Notes: generated by a model not told the origin, from the letters alone. Positions 27,752-36,107 are shown, numbered from the stretch's first letter. The stretch is 64,000 nucleotides of DNA from Stutzerimonas degradans (GCF_024448505.1 NZ_JAMOHV010000002.1:310001-374000), one strand, 5' to 3'. Numbers and translations are program-made.

Positions 27752-28303
27752 TCAGAACGACTCGGCAACGGCCAATGCGGGGGCATCGGCTGCGTCGTCG
27801 GCAGCATCGGCGACGGGCTCGGAAGGCTCCGGTGCCGAGGCTTGCTGCGCAGCGGGCGCGTCGGACGTCACAGGGACTTCCGGCTCCCGCTCGTCGGTCT
27901 CGGTCGGCTTTGGTTCGGCCTTGTAGACGAGCTTGCCGTCGACCTTGATCCAACTGACGAACAGCAGGCGGGCCTTGAGGCTCACACCCTGCTCGCCGGC
28001 ACGCTTGCCCTTGGAGTAGGTGAAGGTGTCGGTCCACAGGTCGCCCAGGCGAAAGCCGATCATCACCTTCTTCTCGGCGTCGACCGCCTGAATGCAGCGG
28101 CGCACCAGGTGCTGCGCTTCCGAACCCGATACGCGCGTGTCGAAGCGCACATACGAGACGTCATCGCTGGGACCGTTCAGGGCTGCGATGTCGCAGGCCA
28201 GGAACGCATCGCCTTTCTTGGGCTTCACTTCGCGGATGCGATTGAGATACCCGAGGCCGGTGATGTGCAGATCGAAGTAGGACTTTTCGGTGGAAGTGGT
28301 CAT
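27752..28303 (-). CDS. DUF3577 / STY4534-type ICE replication-associated protein
   Basis: The 183-residue protein starts MTTSTEKSYFDLHITGLGYLNR. Its N-terminal 120 residues (KKGDAFLACDIAALNG, YVRFDTRVSGSEAQHLV) match the STY4534/DUF3577 family that accompanies ICE replication genes. The acidic Pro/Ala-rich C-terminus is like the tail of single-strand DNA-binding proteins. A role with ssDNA during replication or transfer is inferred. It lies directly upstream of the DUF3275 gene. Confidence 0.78.
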   Translation of the reverse strand: MTTSTEKSYFDLHITGLGYLNRIREVKPKKGDAFLACDIAALNGPSDDVSYVRFDTRVSGSEAQHLVRRCIQAVDAEKKVMIGFRLGDLWTDTFTYSKGKRAGEQGVSLKARLLFVSWIKVDGKLVYKAEPKPTETDEREPEVPVTSDAPAAQQASAPEPSEPVADAADDAADAPALAVAESF

Positions 28304-28454
28304 GGTGAATCTCCTGGGAACAATGAGGCGGAGACACACCCGACCCAAGGCGGGGAAGGTGTGGAACCCCCGCGTGGGTTGATGGAACAGCTTGGTGGCA
28401 TCGCCATCGAGAACCGATGGCCGTTCGCGCATGGATGCCGGTGCGAACTGGAGT

Positions 28455-28560
28455 GATCAACGCGGCCGGAACCGCATCGCAGCCTTGAAGATCGTGGCTG
28501 CCTGGGCATGTCGCTGACGGACGTCAGCGGAACATGGCCGGAAGCGTGGCGCCAGGACGG
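28455..28560. repeat. Diverged intergenic repeat, copy A
   Basis: This lies in the 344-bp spacer between the DUF3085 and DUF3577 genes. It shares GCTGCCTGGGCAT, a central inverted repeat (CGCTGAC-GGAC-GTCAGCG) and GGAACATGGCC with similar blocks at 29975-30085 and 31935-32015. No gene is evident here; short frames are not bounded by ribosome sites. Confidence 0.55.
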
Positions 28561-28647
28561 CGCGCAGGCGAGCGGCAATCGGCACTCGCGGCTGTCCGCA
28601 TTGCCGGGAAGAATGAGGCCCCCGGAGCGGGGGCCAGGGATGGGCGG

Positions 28648-29013
28648 TCAGTTGCCGCTGGGGGTGGAAGGAACCGCCTGCAGCGACAGGTGTGTCGCGG
28701 TGGCGGACACGTCGAGGTCGTCCTCGCTGCGCAGGATGCGCGCAAACACGCCCTCCTGCGGATCGAAGACCTCGCCGAAGTCGTCGCCACCGACCTCGGC
28801 ACGCGCCAGTTCCCACCAGTCGTCGAAGGCATCGACATCCGGGTTGCAGCCGGCGGCATAGGCGATGGTCTTCTGGCGACCATCGGGTCGGCGCTCGCCG
28901 CGCTCGGCCAGGAAGTACACGCCGTGATCCTTGACCAGGATGACGCGGCATTGATTCGCCACCGCTTCGGCGAGCACGGGCCGCAGCTCCGTGCCTTTGA
29001 ATCGAACAGTCAT
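28648..29013 (-). CDS. DUF3085-like ICE protein
   Basis: The 121-residue protein starts MTVRFKGTELRPVLAEAVAN and has CRVILVKDHGVYFLAERGE followed by an acidic middle (PDVDAFDDWWELARAEVG). This resembles DUF3085 proteins carried by ICEs and plasmids. A GGAGATCACACCC leader and a 10-bp hairpin at 29042-29066 precede it. Its stop is followed closely by a GGCCCCC/GGGGGCC hairpin (28617-28635). Function unknown. Confidence 0.7.
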   Translation of the reverse strand: MTVRFKGTELRPVLAEAVANQCRVILVKDHGVYFLAERGERRPDGRQKTIAYAAGCNPDVDAFDDWWELARAEVGGDDFGEVFDPQEGVFARILRSEDDLDVSATATHLSLQAVPSTPSGN

Positions 29014-29076
29014 GGGTGTGATCTCCAGGGAAGGAAGAGAGGCTTCCCGCCGCGAGGGCGGGAAGCTGCTGGGAGG

Positions 29077-29874
29077 TCAGTGCCGGACAGCCTTGCGACC
29101 CGACTGACACTGCACGCGAATGCGTCTCCAGCTCCCGTCGTCGATCAGCCGTTCCAGCGTCTCGCCGAGGGTGTCGAAGAACACCTCATCGACCCGTTCG
29201 ACCAGCTCGCCGTCGCGGCGCAGCTCCACCGCGTAGAGGTCGAGGCCACGCTCATACAGCACGGTGACGCGACCCTGGAACTTCATCGTGGCGACGGTGA
29301 AGCCGATGGCCGGCGGCGTGCGGATGATGTCGGCGGGCAGCGGATCGACCCAGGTGATGTCCCGCGCACCGGCATCCACCAGCATGTGGGTGATGCGCCG
29401 GAAGCCGTCGGGAGCAGGCAACTGCTCCAGTTGGTCGATCAGTTCCTGCAGCTCGGGGCAGCGCGGCTCGGGGATCGGCAGCTTCGCCGGTGCGGAACCG
29501 AGCACGAACCGCTTCACCGTGTAGGGCTGGCCGTCGGCGGTGAACTCGGTCTGCTCCTCGGGCGTGTCCGCCCGCTGACCGTCGAAGCGGCGTCTGACAT
29601 AGGGTTCGACCTGCACCTTGGCGCCCTCGTCGGGCACTTCGGTCACGAGCGTGCGATCGAGTACCGCGAACTCGGCCCGTCCCGTCTTGACGACGATGGC
29701 CTCGTCGGTGGTGGCGATGACCTTGCCCTCGAATGGCTTCGGGTCGATGTGAAAGCCCAGCGTCGAAACCTTGGGCTGGCCGTCGAAGATGTTGAACTTG
29801 AACGAACGGACGTTGGAAGGCACATGACCGACGACGAGCGCCGGCATCTGTGCGCGGATGGCTTGCGTATCCAT
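29077..29874 (-). CDS. Conserved ICE protein of unknown function (265 aa)
   Basis: The start MDTQAIRAQMPALVVGHVP follows AAGGAG. The protein is rich in beta-type segments (GKVIATTDEAIVVKTGRAEF, RFDGQRADTPEEQTEF) and has a C-terminal block DEVFFDTLGETLERLIDDG. It contains no nucleotide-binding motif that I can see. A large in-frame extension upstream passes through the 30-kb spacer repeat and is not coding-like. Recognised only as a conserved member of this ICE gene block. Confidence 0.65.
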   Translation of the reverse strand: MDTQAIRAQMPALVVGHVPSNVRSFKFNIFDGQPKVSTLGFHIDPKPFEGKVIATTDEAIVVKTGRAEFAVLDRTLVTEVPDEGAKVQVEPYVRRRFDGQRADTPEEQTEFTADGQPYTVKRFVLGSAPAKLPIPEPRCPELQELIDQLEQLPAPDGFRRITHMLVDAGARDITWVDPLPADIIRTPPAIGFTVATMKFQGRVTVLYERGLDLYAVELRRDGELVERVDEVFFDTLGETLERLIDDGSWRRIRVQCQSGRKAVRH

Positions 29875-29974
29875 GGGGAGACTCCTTGTGGCAACCAAGG
29901 GACTCCCGCCTGCAAGGGAGGTCGGTCCCTTGAGGGTGAGGTGGATGGACGCGGGTGCGCCCGGAGAACGAAGC

Positions 29975-30085
29975 AACCAGCACGGCGAACCGCGCCGCAG
30001 TCTCGAAGGTCTCGACTGCCTGGGCATACTGCCGGCAACGCCAGCGAACATGCGGCCAGCGTGCGGCACATGGCGGCGACCGTCC
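29975..30085. repeat. Diverged intergenic repeat, copy B
   Basis: This lies in the 290-bp spacer between the 238- and 265-residue genes. It aligns with copy A through AACCGCG-CCGCAGTCTCGAAGG, CGACTGCCTGGGCAT and CGCCAGCGAACATG. The inverted repeat at its centre is weaker than in copies A and C. No ribosome site or open frame of its own stands out. Confidence 0.55.
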
Positions 30086-30164
30086 GTTGGGAATCGGCAA
30101 TGCGCCGGCACCGCGTTCCGCGCAAAAGAAGAGCCCCGACGTGGGGGCTCGAATGGGTTGCGGG

Positions 30165-30881
30165 TTACTCGTCGTCGTAGAGCGTCAGCCCGTCCAGCAC
30201 GGGCGCGTCGGCATCGAACACCAACATGCGAACGTCGGCGAGCGCAGCCAGGTGCAACACTTCCACGAGGGACTCCGGCACGCCCTTGGCCCGGTGCTCC
30301 TGCCGCAGCTCTTCGGCGGTGATGCCCTCGACATGCTGCAGGTTCGCATCCGTCCAGGGCGTGGCGATCAGCTTCACGCCGACCGCCGGGCTGTAGGGAA
30401 TGCGGAAGGCCATGAACAAAAAACCGCTCGGCGTGGCGATGTCCGCCAGTTCGGCGAGGAAGCGGCCGGCCTCCTCGGTGATATGCACCGAACTGATTTC
30501 CCAAGCACGGCTGTAGAACCCGGTCTCGAAGCGCAGGCGGCGTACCACCTCGCGCGCGGCTTCCTCGGAGTAGGTATCGCCGACGTGCAGCGGCTGGCCG
30601 GCTTCTTCGGCCATGACGGCGTAGACGAGGTTTCGGGCGATGCCGTGGCTGGGGCACTGCGCGTCCAGCTCGGGCGGCACGTTCTGGCCCTCGGTGATCA
30701 GCGCGAAGTCGTCGCAGAAGACGCAGGCATGGCGCTCGACCTGGCTGTCCGGCAGGTGCGACTGCGAGACGTGCAGCGGCAGATAGCTCAGCGGGCAGTC
30801 GTCGTCGTAGGAAATCGCCAGCAGCCGCTGCACGGACAGGCCACCGTAGCCGCGGACGAAGGGGTTTTTGGAATGAGACAT
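30165..30881 (-). CDS. Conserved ICE protein of unknown function (238 aa)
   Basis: The protein starts MSHSKNPFVRGYGGLSVQRLL and contains HACVFCDDFALITEG with a CxxC, LDAQCPSHGIARNLV, and a C-terminal acidic end (ALADVRMLVFDADAPVLDGL). The Cys pair could bind metal. A GGAG leader and the hairpin 30911-30930 precede it. Seen in PAGI-2-type ICEs, but I cannot assign a function. Confidence 0.65.
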   Translation of the reverse strand: MSHSKNPFVRGYGGLSVQRLLAISYDDDCPLSYLPLHVSQSHLPDSQVERHACVFCDDFALITEGQNVPPELDAQCPSHGIARNLVYAVMAEEAGQPLHVGDTYSEEAAREVVRRLRFETGFYSRAWEISSVHITEEAGRFLAELADIATPSGFLFMAFRIPYSPAVGVKLIATPWTDANLQHVEGITAEELRQEHRAKGVPESLVEVLHLAALADVRMLVFDADAPVLDGLTLYDDE

Positions 30882-31007
30882 GGGATTGCTCCAGCAGAGG
30901 ATGGCCGAGGCAATCCCCTGCCGGGGATTGAACCCCAGCGAGTGGATGAAGTGGCAGCCGGTCAGCCGGCCGCGGCGTCGGGCCGCCCTGGTGGCGGGCG
31001 GTGCAGG

Positions 31008-31034
31008 TCAGTGGAAGATGGTGATTCGGGACAT
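31008..31034 (-). other. Eight-codon mini-ORF MSRITIFH with full leader
   Basis: ATG at 31034 is preceded by GCAGGAGCGGCC and by a leader hairpin (31057-31090) of the same form as those before the real genes. The frame closes after eight codons (MSRITIFH). It may be a leader peptide, or what is left of a gene cut short by deletion. The 97 bp between it and the next hairpin hold nothing else. Confidence 0.4.
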
Positions 31035-31131
31035 GGCCGCTCCTGCGAAAGGAAGGAGGGACATGGCCCCGAACGGGGACGCATGTCCCTCGTGGGGTGG
31101 GATGAAAGGACGGTGGGTTGCCAGGCGCGGT

Positions 31132-31524
31132 TCACCAGCCGTTGTAGTGCAGCGTGAGATCAGCGATGACCTGGCGCCGTTCCAGATCGAGGCCGCCGAA
31201 GTCGGACAGCCCCTCGAAGCCGCAACGCTTGAGCATCGCGCCGCCCTCGCGGGAGTTGTAGAAGCTCACCATCGCGGACAGGAACATGCGTTGACCGCTG
31301 CTCAGCACGCCCAGGGCGTCGTTGAGCATCAGCATGTTGGGCCGCAGGTCCCACTTGGTGGTGGCACGCTGCAGACCTTCGCGTGTGCCGTCGCCGAACC
31401 ACTCGTGGCCGGCGATTTCGGCGCCGCGCTTCCATGCTTGGAAGAACGCTTCGGGCGCTTGGGAAAAATGCAGATCCTCCAGAGCGATCAGGTCGAGTAC
31501 GTCTTGGGGCAAGGACTGGTTCAT
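31132..31524 (-). CDS. Conserved ICE protein of unknown function (130 aa)
   Basis: The protein starts MNQSLPQDVLDLIALEDLHF with CCAGGAGA upstream. It is mostly helical by appearance, with PEAFFQAWKRGAEIAGHEWF and FLSAMVSFYNSREGGAMLKR. There is no signal peptide or membrane span. It follows the 83-residue gene by 24 bp without a hairpin, so these two are likely one transcript. No family recognised. Confidence 0.65.
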   Translation of the reverse strand: MNQSLPQDVLDLIALEDLHFSQAPEAFFQAWKRGAEIAGHEWFGDGTREGLQRATTKWDLRPNMLMLNDALGVLSSGQRMFLSAMVSFYNSREGGAMLKRCGFEGLSDFGGLDLERRQVIADLTLHYNGW

Positions 31525-31548
31525 GAGGAATCTCCTGGCGAGAGGGTT

Positions 31549-31800
31549 TCAAGGCTTAAGCCGCTGTTGCCAGTGGCCTGTCTCCAGGGCATGGCGGGCG
31601 GCCTGGTACGAACGGAAGTACTGGACGGACTCACGCGAGACCGGACCTTCTGCATCGGTGGTGCCGATGTAGTGGCCGGCGGCGCTGTGGCAGACCTGCA
31701 GGGGCAGGCGCTTGCCGATGTGGACCAGGGCCAGATGGCCGATGGAATCGGCACAGGCCTGTGCGGGGCTGGGAAGCACCGCTGGGGGCGGACGGGGCAT
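31549..31800 (-). CDS. Small conserved ICE protein (83 aa)
   Basis: The start MPRPPPAVLPSPAQACAD follows CCAGGAGATTGCC and fits the leader pattern of the block; an upstream ATG at 31830 lies inside the hairpin and was rejected. The body has LALVHIGKRLPLQVCHSAAG and a C-terminal YRSYQAARHALETGHWQ-like helix. It is the first gene of the accessory run. Function unknown. Confidence 0.6.
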   Translation of the reverse strand: MPRPPPAVLPSPAQACADSIGHLALVHIGKRLPLQVCHSAAGHYIGTTDAEGPVSRESVQYFRSYQAARHALETGHWQQRLKP

Positions 31801-31934
31801 GGCAATCTCCTGGCGAAGGTCGGAGGCCACATCCCGAACGGGAGCGGAAACCTCCCGGTGGATGGAACAAAGCAGGCATCGGCGCCGCGAGGGCGTGCGT
31901 CCGCGGTGGTCGATGCGAAGCGGACTGGGCGGGT

Positions 31935-32015
31935 CGCACGGAGGAGCTCCGCGGCAGCCGGATGACCCTGGCTGCTGGCATGGTGCTGACGAGTCAGCGA
32001 CGCATGATGGGAGGA
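31935..32015. repeat. Diverged intergenic repeat, copy C, in a 426-bp gene-free spacer
   Basis: The spacer 31801-32226 separates the minus-strand accessory run from the plus-strand gene at 32227. It holds a leader hairpin (31822-31855), then copy C of the repeat: CTGGCTGCTGGCATGGTGCTGAC-GA-GTCAGCGACGCATG, with inverted repeat GCTGAC/GTCAGC. Further right is a short tandem GCGTATT repeat near 32146-32162. I see no other gene. Confidence 0.45.
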
Positions 32016-32226
32016 TCGGCGCGAGGAGGGTCGCTGTGGTCCAAGAAACAGAAATCCGTCATCACCGCAATGCCGCCGAATCCGGCTAGTGCCCTATGCA
32101 CCAGGACCCGGTTGGGTACGACTGGTGCTGCGACGAAGCGATGGCGTATTGCGTATTGCGTATGAAGGCTGCGCCAGATGCTCCAGTGCTTGAATGCACC
32201 GAAAAGTCACTGCCTGACGGGATGAG

Positions 32227-33339
32227 ATGGCTACACTGCGAGCGTTGCACCATTACGGCGATGGGGGCACATGGAGCGGAATGGACACAACGAGAGACTT
32301 CGACTTAGTGGAGCCGCTGATCGGCGAGACATGGGTGGTGGATGGGAAGGTGGCGGCCTCACCACCTGGCGAGATCGATGCGCTGTATATCCGGCCGATG
32401 CTGCACCAATGGGGATCGGTGCCATCGGGCTCGAAGGTGCTGCATTCACTGGTGCTCGACAACAATGTGCTGACCGACATGGTCGAAGGCCGTCGTTCGG
32501 CCAACACCGACTATCTGGAGAACCTTCTGCGCTCGAAGCCGTTGGAGCTGAACCCGGTGATGGCCATGCTCGAACAGCGGCAGAAGTTTGGAGGCGCCAG
32601 CCAGGCACTGCATGATTTTGCCGAGTTGCTGGGGCAGCGCTTTGGTGCCTGGGCGGCCAAGCAAAATGCCGGATACTTCGACAGGTTGCTGGAGGACGGC
32701 AAGCCTGAGCTTGCGCAGAACATAGCCCTGCTGTCGGGCTACCTGCCAGCCATTCTGTACATCTACCACCAGCCTGGCAGTGCGGAATCCAAGCTGGAGT
32801 GGTTGAGTGGCCTGATCCAGGCGGTGGATCTGCCATTCCTGCAATTGCCCTTCTATCTTGCTGCGTTGTTGTTTCTCGTGAAGGAACAACCTGCGCTGTT
32901 CCGCAACAAGGTCATCCGCAAGGTGAAGAGTGACACCAAGTTGATGGCCAGCCTTGAGGAGCAGAAGAAGGCGGTGCTGAATCTTGCGCACGATGTGATG
33001 CTGCCTGCGGTAGCGATTTTTCCTGCCGGTGTCGAGGGCACGATCGTGTTTCCATACATCGCCACCCGCGACTACTTGTTGCAGGATTTCCTGGGGGAAA
33101 TCCGTTGCCGTGCCGTCGTGGCGATCCCAGGTGGTCGAGCCAATGGCGCTTGGGAGTTGAATCCAACCGGTCATATCCATGCGCGACTAGGCGAAGTCGT
33201 CGCCCGCTGTCTACCCAAACGCGCGGGGCCTGGAACTGTGGCGGAGCAGTCGGTGCGTCGCGCGAACCTGCGAGCGTTCTCGGACAGCTATCTGGCGAAA
33301 TGCCTGCTGCTGAAGAAGCAGCCCGGCACGCTTGAGTGA
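32227..33339 (+). CDS. Unknown cargo protein, the only plus-strand gene in the ICE core
   Basis: The frame encodes 370 residues from ATG 32227, or 352 from MDTTRDFDLVEP (32281), which has GGAG close upstream. An N-terminal VLDNNVLTDMVEG resembles the first strand of PIN-type nucleases (D-x-N-V-L), but the other acidic residues cannot be placed with confidence. A hydrophobic middle (LPFLQLPFYLAALLFLV) and GTIVFPYIATRDYLLQDFLG follow. Base use looks less GC-rich than the neighbouring genes. It lies between topB and the accessory run on the opposite strand, so it was probably acquired separately. Function unknown; a nuclease or defence role is only a guess. Confidence 0.65.
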   Translation: MATLRALHHYGDGGTWSGMDTTRDFDLVEPLIGETWVVDGKVAASPPGEIDALYIRPMLHQWGSVPSGSKVLHSLVLDNNVLTDMVEGRRSANTDYLENLLRSKPLELNPVMAMLEQRQKFGGASQALHDFAELLGQRFGAWAAKQNAGYFDRLLEDGKPELAQNIALLSGYLPAILYIYHQPGSAESKLEWLSGLIQAVDLPFLQLPFYLAALLFLVKEQPALFRNKVIRKVKSDTKLMASLEEQKKAVLNLAHDVMLPAVAIFPAGVEGTIVFPYIATRDYLLQDFLGEIRCRAVVAIPGGRANGAWELNPTGHIHARLGEVVARCLPKRAGPGTVAEQSVRRANLRAFSDSYLAKCLLLKKQPGTLE

Positions 33340-33421
33340 AAGCTGGCAGGTCGGCAGATCTCCATGAGTCGTTGAGGTCATGGTGTTTCCTGTTCGGGTT
33401 TCGGGAAGGCTGGAAAAAGGC

Positions 33422-33445
33422 GCCGAAGACCTGCAGGTCTTCGGC
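33422..33445. repeat. Perfect 24-bp palindrome in a 545-bp gene-free spacer
   Basis: GCCGAAGACCTG followed by CAGGTCTTCGGC is a perfect palindrome with no loop, about 80 bp after the stop of the plus-strand gene. The spacer 33340-33884 also has GTCCCGC/GCGGGAC (33815-33833), a hairpin just beyond the topB stop without a T-run. I find no convincing gene in the spacer; the frames there have no ribosome sites. Confidence 0.6.
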
Positions 33446-33884
33446 TATCGAACAAGAAACCACCCGTGGGCTGGCACAGCGCCTGGCCGTCGTCGGAGCC
33501 GTCCGCTGTCGCAGCATTCACACCCGACCCGTGTCGTGGTTGGGGCCGAAATCCTTTGGCACGCATACGCGCACAAAGGGAGCCCGTTGTTCCGCCGGCG
33601 GGCACCGGCACGGAATACCCTCGGCCCAAGGGGCCTCCTCACGGCTCGCGCGGCGGCAAGGCGTCAGGAAGCCCCTCGTGACCGAGGCAAGGCACACCGA
33701 TCAAGGGAATGGCGGCGGGCGCGATTCGTGGGAGCAATGACCTTCTCGCCCCGTCGCCCGATGGCGGGCAGACGGGGCGCGCACACCGTTGCAGAAGGAG
33801 ACGCGCGCTTTGGAGTCCCGCGCGGTGCGGGACGTTTGCCTCGCCGCCAGTGAAGTGGCCGGCGCGGCAGGGGGAAAGCGAGGA

Positions 33885-35900
33885 TCAGGACGCCTTGGAG
33901 GCAGCGCGCCGCTTGCGCGGTGCGCTGCGCCGGCCCGTCGGGGACTCGATCGGCAACGTACCCTTGCAGTCCGGGTAGCGCGAGCAGGACCAGAACGCGC
34001 CGCTCTTGCCCGTGCGCTGCTGCATCGGTGCGCCGCACTGCGGGCAGGCCGGCGCCGGCGGCAGCTTGAGCGAGAGCGTTGCGCCGCGGTACTGCTGCAC
34101 GAGCTGGCCGACCCACACGGACTGCTTCTCGATGAAGGTGTCCAGCGCCATTTGGCCGGCCTCGATCATGTCGAGCGCCTGCTCCCACACCGCCGTGGTG
34201 CCGGGGTCGGCGATGGCCGAGGGCACCGCGTCGATGAGCGTGAATGCCGCGTCGGAAGCGCGGACGGCGCGGCCTTTCTTGACCAGGTAGCCGCGACCGA
34301 TCAGACCGTTGATGATGTTGGCGCGTGTCGCCTCGGTGCCGATGCCGGTGGTATCTCGCAGCTTCTGTTTCAGGCGCGGGTCGGTCACGAACTTGGCGAC
34401 GGTCTTCATGGCCTTGATCAGCTCGCCCTGCGTGTAGGGTTTGGGCGGCAGCGTCTTCAGCGCCTTGAGATCCACCTTTCCGACCGGGCAGGACAGGCCC
34501 GCATGCAGGGCGGGCAGCACCTGGCTGCGCTGCGCATCCTCGCCATCGGCATCGTCCGGCCCCGGCGTCGCCAGCACCTCACGCCAGCCGGTGACGGCGA
34601 TCTGCTTGCCCACGGCCGCCAGCGACTGACTGCCGCACGAGAACTGCGCTACCGTCCGGTCGAACTCATGGTGCGGGAGGAACTGCGCGAGGTAATGGGC
34701 GCGGATCAGCCGGTAGACGGCCAGTTCCTTCTCGTTCATGGCCGACAGGTTGGCGGGCTCCAGCGTCGGGATGATGCCGTGGTGAGCCGACACCTTGCCG
34801 TCGTTCCATGCACCCGAGCGCTGTTGGCGATCCAGGCGGTCGATCAGCGGCCGCAGGCTGGGGTCGGTCTTGACCAGGCTGTCGAGTACGGTCGGCACCT
34901 CGGCCAGCATGCTCTCGGGTAGGTAGCCCGAATCCGAGCGCGGATACGTTGTCGCCTTGTGTGTCTCGTACAGCGCCTGGGCAATGTCCAGCGTCTCCTG
35001 CACGTCGAGGCCCAACTGCTTGGAGCACACCTCCTGCAGCGTGCCCAGGTCGAACGGCAGCGGCGGTGCCTCGCGCACGCGCTCGGTGTCCACCGACACG
35101 ACCTGCGCATCGCGTGCCGCGCGAATGCGATCCGCAGCCTGCTGCGCCACCGGCTGCTGAAGGCAGCGACCCGCTGCATCCGTGCTGCCTTCGGGCGGTA
35201 TCCAGCTCGCGGTGAAGGATTGGCCGGCATGGGATAGCAGCACATCCACGGCCCAATACGGCATGGAGACGAATCGCGCGATCTCGCGATCACGATCCAC
35301 GACCAACTTCAGCGTCGGCGTCTGCACGCGCCCCACCGACAGCACGCCCGTATAGCCGGCCTGGCGCCCCAGCAGGGTGAACAAGCGGCTCAGGTTCATC
35401 CCGATCAGCCAGTCGGCACGCGAACGGGCGAGTGCGGAGAAATACAGCGGCAGCGTCTCGGCGGACGGTTTGAGCGCGCCCAGCGCCTTGCGGATCGACG
35501 AATCGTTGAGCGCCGACAGCCACAGGCGCTGAATCGGCCCGCGGTAGTCGCATAGGTCGATGATCTCGCGGGCGATCATCTCGCCCTCGCGGTCGGCGTC
35601 GGTCGCAATCACCAGCTCACCCGCCTTGGCGACGAGCTGCTGCACGACCTTGAATTGCGCTGCGGTCGCCGCCTTGGGCTCGACACGCCAACGCTCAGGA
35701 AGAATGGGCAGTTGCTCGATGGCCCAGCGCTTGTATTGCTCGCCGTAGCCTTCGGGCGGAACCGCCTCCACCAGATGACCGATGCACCAGGTCACGACGA
35801 CACCCGCGCCGCTGTAGCAGCCGTTGCCGCGTTGAACGGCGCCCAGCACACGGGCGATGTCCTTGCCCTGGGACGGCTTCTCGCACAGGAACACGCGCAT
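33885..35900 (-). CDS. topB: DNA topoisomerase III, ICE type
   Basis: The 671-residue type IA topoisomerase begins MRVFLCEKPSQGKDIARVLG (Toprim start). It has acidic Toprim residues in ATDADREGEMIAREI, the catalytic Tyr319 in TTYPRSDSGY, the RVQTPTL segment, and a C-terminal zinc ribbon (CPQCGAPM and CSRYPDC) before a basic tail. It passes single strands and decatenates DNA during ICE replication or transfer. A palindrome at 36108-36130 lies in its 295-bp upstream region, suggesting its own promoter. Confidence 0.94.
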   Translation of the reverse strand: MRVFLCEKPSQGKDIARVLGAVQRGNGCYSGAGVVVTWCIGHLVEAVPPEGYGEQYKRWAIEQLPILPERWRVEPKAATAAQFKVVQQLVAKAGELVIATDADREGEMIAREIIDLCDYRGPIQRLWLSALNDSSIRKALGALKPSAETLPLYFSALARSRADWLIGMNLSRLFTLLGRQAGYTGVLSVGRVQTPTLKLVVDRDREIARFVSMPYWAVDVLLSHAGQSFTASWIPPEGSTDAAGRCLQQPVAQQAADRIRAARDAQVVSVDTERVREAPPLPFDLGTLQEVCSKQLGLDVQETLDIAQALYETHKATTYPRSDSGYLPESMLAEVPTVLDSLVKTDPSLRPLIDRLDRQQRSGAWNDGKVSAHHGIIPTLEPANLSAMNEKELAVYRLIRAHYLAQFLPHHEFDRTVAQFSCGSQSLAAVGKQIAVTGWREVLATPGPDDADGEDAQRSQVLPALHAGLSCPVGKVDLKALKTLPPKPYTQGELIKAMKTVAKFVTDPRLKQKLRDTTGIGTEATRANIINGLIGRGYLVKKGRAVRASDAAFTLIDAVPSAIADPGTTAVWEQALDMIEAGQMALDTFIEKQSVWVGQLVQQYRGATLSLKLPPAPACPQCGAPMQQRTGKSGAFWSCSRYPDCKGTLPIESPTGRRSAPRKRRAASKAS

Positions 35901-36107
35901 GAAGCCTCCTTGGAAATGTGCGGTTCATCGGATGGGCGTCAGCTTGGCGGCGCCAGGAGATGCCGACAGCAAGGAAGCCGATTGATGCAGACACCGCTTT
36001 GTGATCGGCAGGCGGGCCGTTGCCGCAGCGGTGCGCATGGACCGCAGGAGCTGGCGCAGCAAGAGCGTCGTTTGGGGAGGGTGGCTGGAACTCCGTGGAC
36101 GACCTTG

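Larger units (their letters stand above)
24233..31855 (-). repeat. Family of GC-rich leader hairpins between accessory genes
   Basis: Nearly every spacer in this block has one hairpin between a stop codon and the next ribosome site. Positions: 24233-24270, 24642-24676, 25861-25883, 26586-26604, 27027-27042, 27724-27747, 28335-28363, 28617-28635, 29042-29066, 29896-29932, 30131-30150, 30911-30930, 31057-31090 and 31822-31855. Many have an outer stem unique to the site (for example GGGGCATG/CATGCCCC), an inner CCCC-loop-GGGG, and a flanking GGGTGGA, read on the plus strand. The stems differ in sequence but keep pairing, which argues for selected RNA structure. Confidence 0.7.

Noticed and set aside
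33340-33884. Short open frames on both strands of the spacer (for example 33380-33853 plus)
   Set aside because: They lack ribosome sites and family resemblance, and their composition is that of shadow frames.
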